Source of the DNA: Chloroflexota bacterium
Lineage (GTDB): Bacteria; Chloroflexota; Limnocylindria; Limnocylindrales; CSP1-4
NCBI GenBank assembly: GCA_016875645.1
Contig: VGPE01000050.1
Coordinates: 1-14,507 of the forward strand
Direction: 5' to 3'
Length of the DNA: 14,507 nucleotides
Both the position numbers and the translations under genes were made by a program. The notes under the pieces were generated by a model. It worked only from the letters and a program-made list of their open reading frames with translations, ran no database searches and was not told the DNA's origin. This document shows positions 13,008-14,507 of the stretch, one piece after another. The stretch's first letter is position 1. Every line of letters begins with the position of its first letter.

Positions 13008-14162
13008 GTGGCAATCCACCTTGCGTCGGCGGTTCTCGCCGAGCGCGACCCGATCGGCCGTCCCTGGACCGAGGCGGACACTCCCGCGCTCATCGTCGAT
13101 CTGGACCGGCTGGAGGCGAACATCGCCCGCGTGGCGGCCCTGGGCCGCGAGCTTGGTCTCGCCGTGCGCCCGCATTTCAAGACGCACAAGTCGGTCGCGA
13201 TCGCGCGCCGGCAGATCGCCGCCGGGGCGATCGGGATGACGGTCGCGAAGCTCGACGAGGCCGAGGCGCTCATTGACGGTGGCATCACCGACGTCCTGCT
13301 CGCGTACGAGATCGTCGCGTCCCCGAAACTGGAGCGAGCGATGGCCCTTGCGGCCCGCGGCCGGATCACGTTCGCGGTCGATTCGGTTGACGGGGCGCGA
13401 GCGCTCTCGGGCGCGGCGACGGCCGCGGGACTGCGGCTCCACGTCTCGATCGAGGTCGAGTGCGGGCTCCGGCGGGCCGGCGTCGAGCCGCCCGACGCGG
13501 GGCCCCTGGCGGCCGTGATCTCGGGGCTGCCGAACATCCATCTCGACGGCGTGTTCACGCACGCCGGCCACGCGTACTCGGCGCGGAGCCGCAACGACGT
13601 TCGCCGGGTTGCGGTGGGCGAGGCAGCCGCAGTCCGCGACGCCAACGCTGCGATCCGCATCGCCACCGGCAGCGGCGTACGGGTGCTTTCGGTGGGCTCG
13701 ACGCCCACCTTTGACATCGTGGCGCGCGAACCCGGCGTCACCGAGATCCGACCCGGCAACTACGTCTTCTACGACGCGATTCAGGTGGCGCTGGGCACGA
13801 TCCCGGTCGAGTCGACGGCGCTGACGATCGGGGCGATGGTGGTGAGCCGCACAACGGCCGAGCGTGTGGTGATCGACGCCGGCACCAAGACCTTCGGTCT
13901 GGACCGTGGCGCCCACTCGAGCGAGGTCATCACCGACTTCGGCCGGATCGTGGCGGGCGGCGAAGGCACGCTCGAACGCCTTTCCGAGGAGCATGGGATG
14001 CTCAGGGTTGCTCCCGATTCGCCGCTGGGTCCCGGTGACCGCGTCCGCATCCTGCCGAATCATGCGTGCACGATCGGGAACCTCGGCCGCAGCTATCTCG
14101 GCGTGCGAAACGGCATCGTCGAGGAGGTGATCTCGATCGACGCTGCCGGCGGGGTGCACTGA
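13008..14162 (+). CDS. DSD1-like PLP enzyme (D-serine dehydratase / 3-hydroxy-D-aspartate type)
   Basis: This 384-residue fold type III PLP enzyme is a paralogue of the one starting at 7500. TPALIVDLDRLEANI opens the barrel. The PLP lysine is K58 in RPHFKTHK. GSTPTFD and EIRPGNYVFYD match the family's PLP-phosphate and substrate regions. The C-terminal metal site PNHACTIG supplies H352 and C354, the classic zinc pair of D-serine dehydratases and hydroxyaspartate dehydratases, in contrast to the HD of the other copy. Predicted chemistry is dehydration or aldol cleavage of a beta-hydroxy-D-amino acid, giving a 2-oxo acid and ammonia, or glycine and an aldehyde. GTG 13008 is one base after the regulator stop, which implies translational coupling and control by the XRE-cupin protein. 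D-serine, D-threonine and 3-hydroxy-D-aspartate cannot be told apart here. Confidence 0.9.
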   Translation: MAIHLASAVLAERDPIGRPWTEADTPALIVDLDRLEANIARVAALGRELGLAVRPHFKTHKSVAIARRQIAAGAIGMTVAKLDEAEALIDGGITDVLLAYEIVASPKLERAMALAARGRITFAVDSVDGARALSGAATAAGLRLHVSIEVECGLRRAGVEPPDAGPLAAVISGLPNIHLDGVFTHAGHAYSARSRNDVRRVAVGEAAAVRDANAAIRIATGSGVRVLSVGSTPTFDIVAREPGVTEIRPGNYVFYDAIQVALGTIPVESTALTIGAMVVSRTTAERVVIDAGTKTFGLDRGAHSSEVITDFGRIVAGGEGTLERLSEEHGMLRVAPDSPLGPGDRVRILPNHACTIGNLGRSYLGVRNGIVEEVISIDAAGGVH

Positions 14163-14396
14163 GGCTGGCCCTGGCGCCGGTTGGTCCGACCGGCGACCCA
14201 ATCGGCGGTCGTCCGTCCCCGGATCACGCCCAGGGCGCTTGCGCGCGGGCTTCGTTCCCTTCATCGCCACGCTCGCGCTCCGGTGCGCCGATCGATCACG
14301 CCGTGAGCGTGAGACGGCAGGGCACGGCGCGCAGCGACCGCCATCCGGCGGCCATCGCGTGGCGCGTCGCCGCGGCGTAGCGCCCAGAGGGCCAGA
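14163..14396. other. intergenic region after the second DSD1-like gene
   Basis: I see no supported gene in this stretch. It begins with a stem-loop, CGCCGGT (14175-14181) pairing with ACCGGCG (14189-14195) across 7 nt. The stem-loop lies 13 bp after the stop codon and could protect or end the transcript, but it lacks a T-run. The rest shows no recognisable motif. Confidence 0.4.
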
Positions 14397-14447
14397 TGCC
14401 ACCGCCTCCCGGTCACCTGCGCCTGGGTGCCACCGCCTCCCGGTCAC
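14397..14447. repeat. two identical 20-bp direct repeats, 31-bp period
   Basis: TGCCACCGCCTCCCGGTCAC occurs at 14397-14416 and again, without change, at 14428-14447, separated by 11 bp. The unit begins with TG. Short repeated units next to a TG terminus followed by an ORF are typical of the ends of IS21-like insertion sequences, where the transposase binds several copies. Only one end is visible, so the mobile-element reading is inference. Two copies with an 11-bp gap do not make a CRISPR array. Confidence 0.6.
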
Positions 14448-14479
14448 TCGGTACCGTTCTGAGGAAACGGAGGGCTCAG

Positions 14480-14507
14480 GTGACGAAAAAAGCCCGCGGC
14501 TCGCATC
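14480..14507 (+). CDS. start of an unidentified gene running off the right edge
   Basis: GTG at 14480 is preceded by GGAGGG (14469-14474) with 5-nt spacing, a good Shine-Dalgarno. The nine visible residues are MTKKARGSH, a basic start. It follows the paired 20-bp repeats by 32 bp. If those are the end of an insertion sequence, this could be its transposase gene; otherwise it is an ordinary neighbour. Nothing more can be said from nine residues. Confidence 0.45.

Noticed and set aside
14397..14447. Start of a CRISPR array
   Set aside because: There are only two 20-bp units separated by 11 bp. Unit and spacer lengths do not fit a CRISPR array, and no further copies follow within the window.
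12987..14447. Long minus-strand frame opposite the second DSD1-like gene
   Set aside because: Shadow of a well-supported gene; no domain recognised.
14485..14500. AAAAAAGCCCGCGGCT, which on the minus strand looks like a short hairpin followed by six T (intrinsic terminator)
   Set aside because: The stem is only 4 bp. The same bases fit better as the first codons (Lys-Lys-Ala-Arg-Gly) of a gene with a good ribosome binding site.

Overview
The window comes from a GC-rich bacterium: third codon positions are mostly G or C and GTG starts are frequent. Gene content (Gfo/Idh/MocA, DHDPS-like, N-acyl-D-amino-acid deacylase, FAH-fold hydrolase, DSD1-type PLP enzymes) fits a soil or freshwater Chloroflexota or Actinomycetota genome. 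No rRNA or other phylogenetic marker is present, so this placement is only an inference.

Left block (1-2998, + strand): the 3' end of a Gfo/Idh/MocA oxidoreductase, a DHDPS/N-acetylneuraminate-lyase family aldolase that overlaps it by GTGA, and a complete N-acyl-D-amino-acid deacylase with all expected metal ligands. Right block (6565-14162): an amidohydrolase (-), a DSD1/D-threonine-aldolase-like PLP enzyme (+), a cytosolic Asp-box sialidase-like protein (-), an operon of a D-2-hydroxyacid dehydrogenase and an FAH-family hydrolase (+), and an operon of an XRE-cupin regulator and a second DSD1-like enzyme (+). Together these look like a catabolic neighbourhood for D-amino acids or N-acyl-D-amino acids and derived 2-oxo or hydroxy acids. 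The true substrate is unknown.

Middle block (about 3000-6560): an intact class II Fic protein with its own promoter, followed by wreckage of a type III-like restriction-modification locus. The N-terminal part of a DNA methyltransferase (through its DPPF motif) runs out of frame into the C-terminal part of a Res helicase (motifs V and VI). Res is then cut just before its expected nuclease motif, at the same point where a convergent secreted chagasin/I42-type inhibitor gene loses its RPW loop. The amidohydrolase to the right also stops early. The block therefore carries two clear scars and one possible scar, from deletion or rearrangement in the genome or from assembly error.

Right edge (14163-14507): non-coding sequence, then two identical 20-bp direct repeats, then a well-placed ribosome binding site and GTG start of a gene that leaves the window. 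This arrangement could be the end of an insertion sequence.

I do not see a proven new system. The best leads are the D-amino-acid cluster with its XRE-cupin switch, the broken Fic/R-M island, and the structured leader before the hydroxyacid dehydrogenase.
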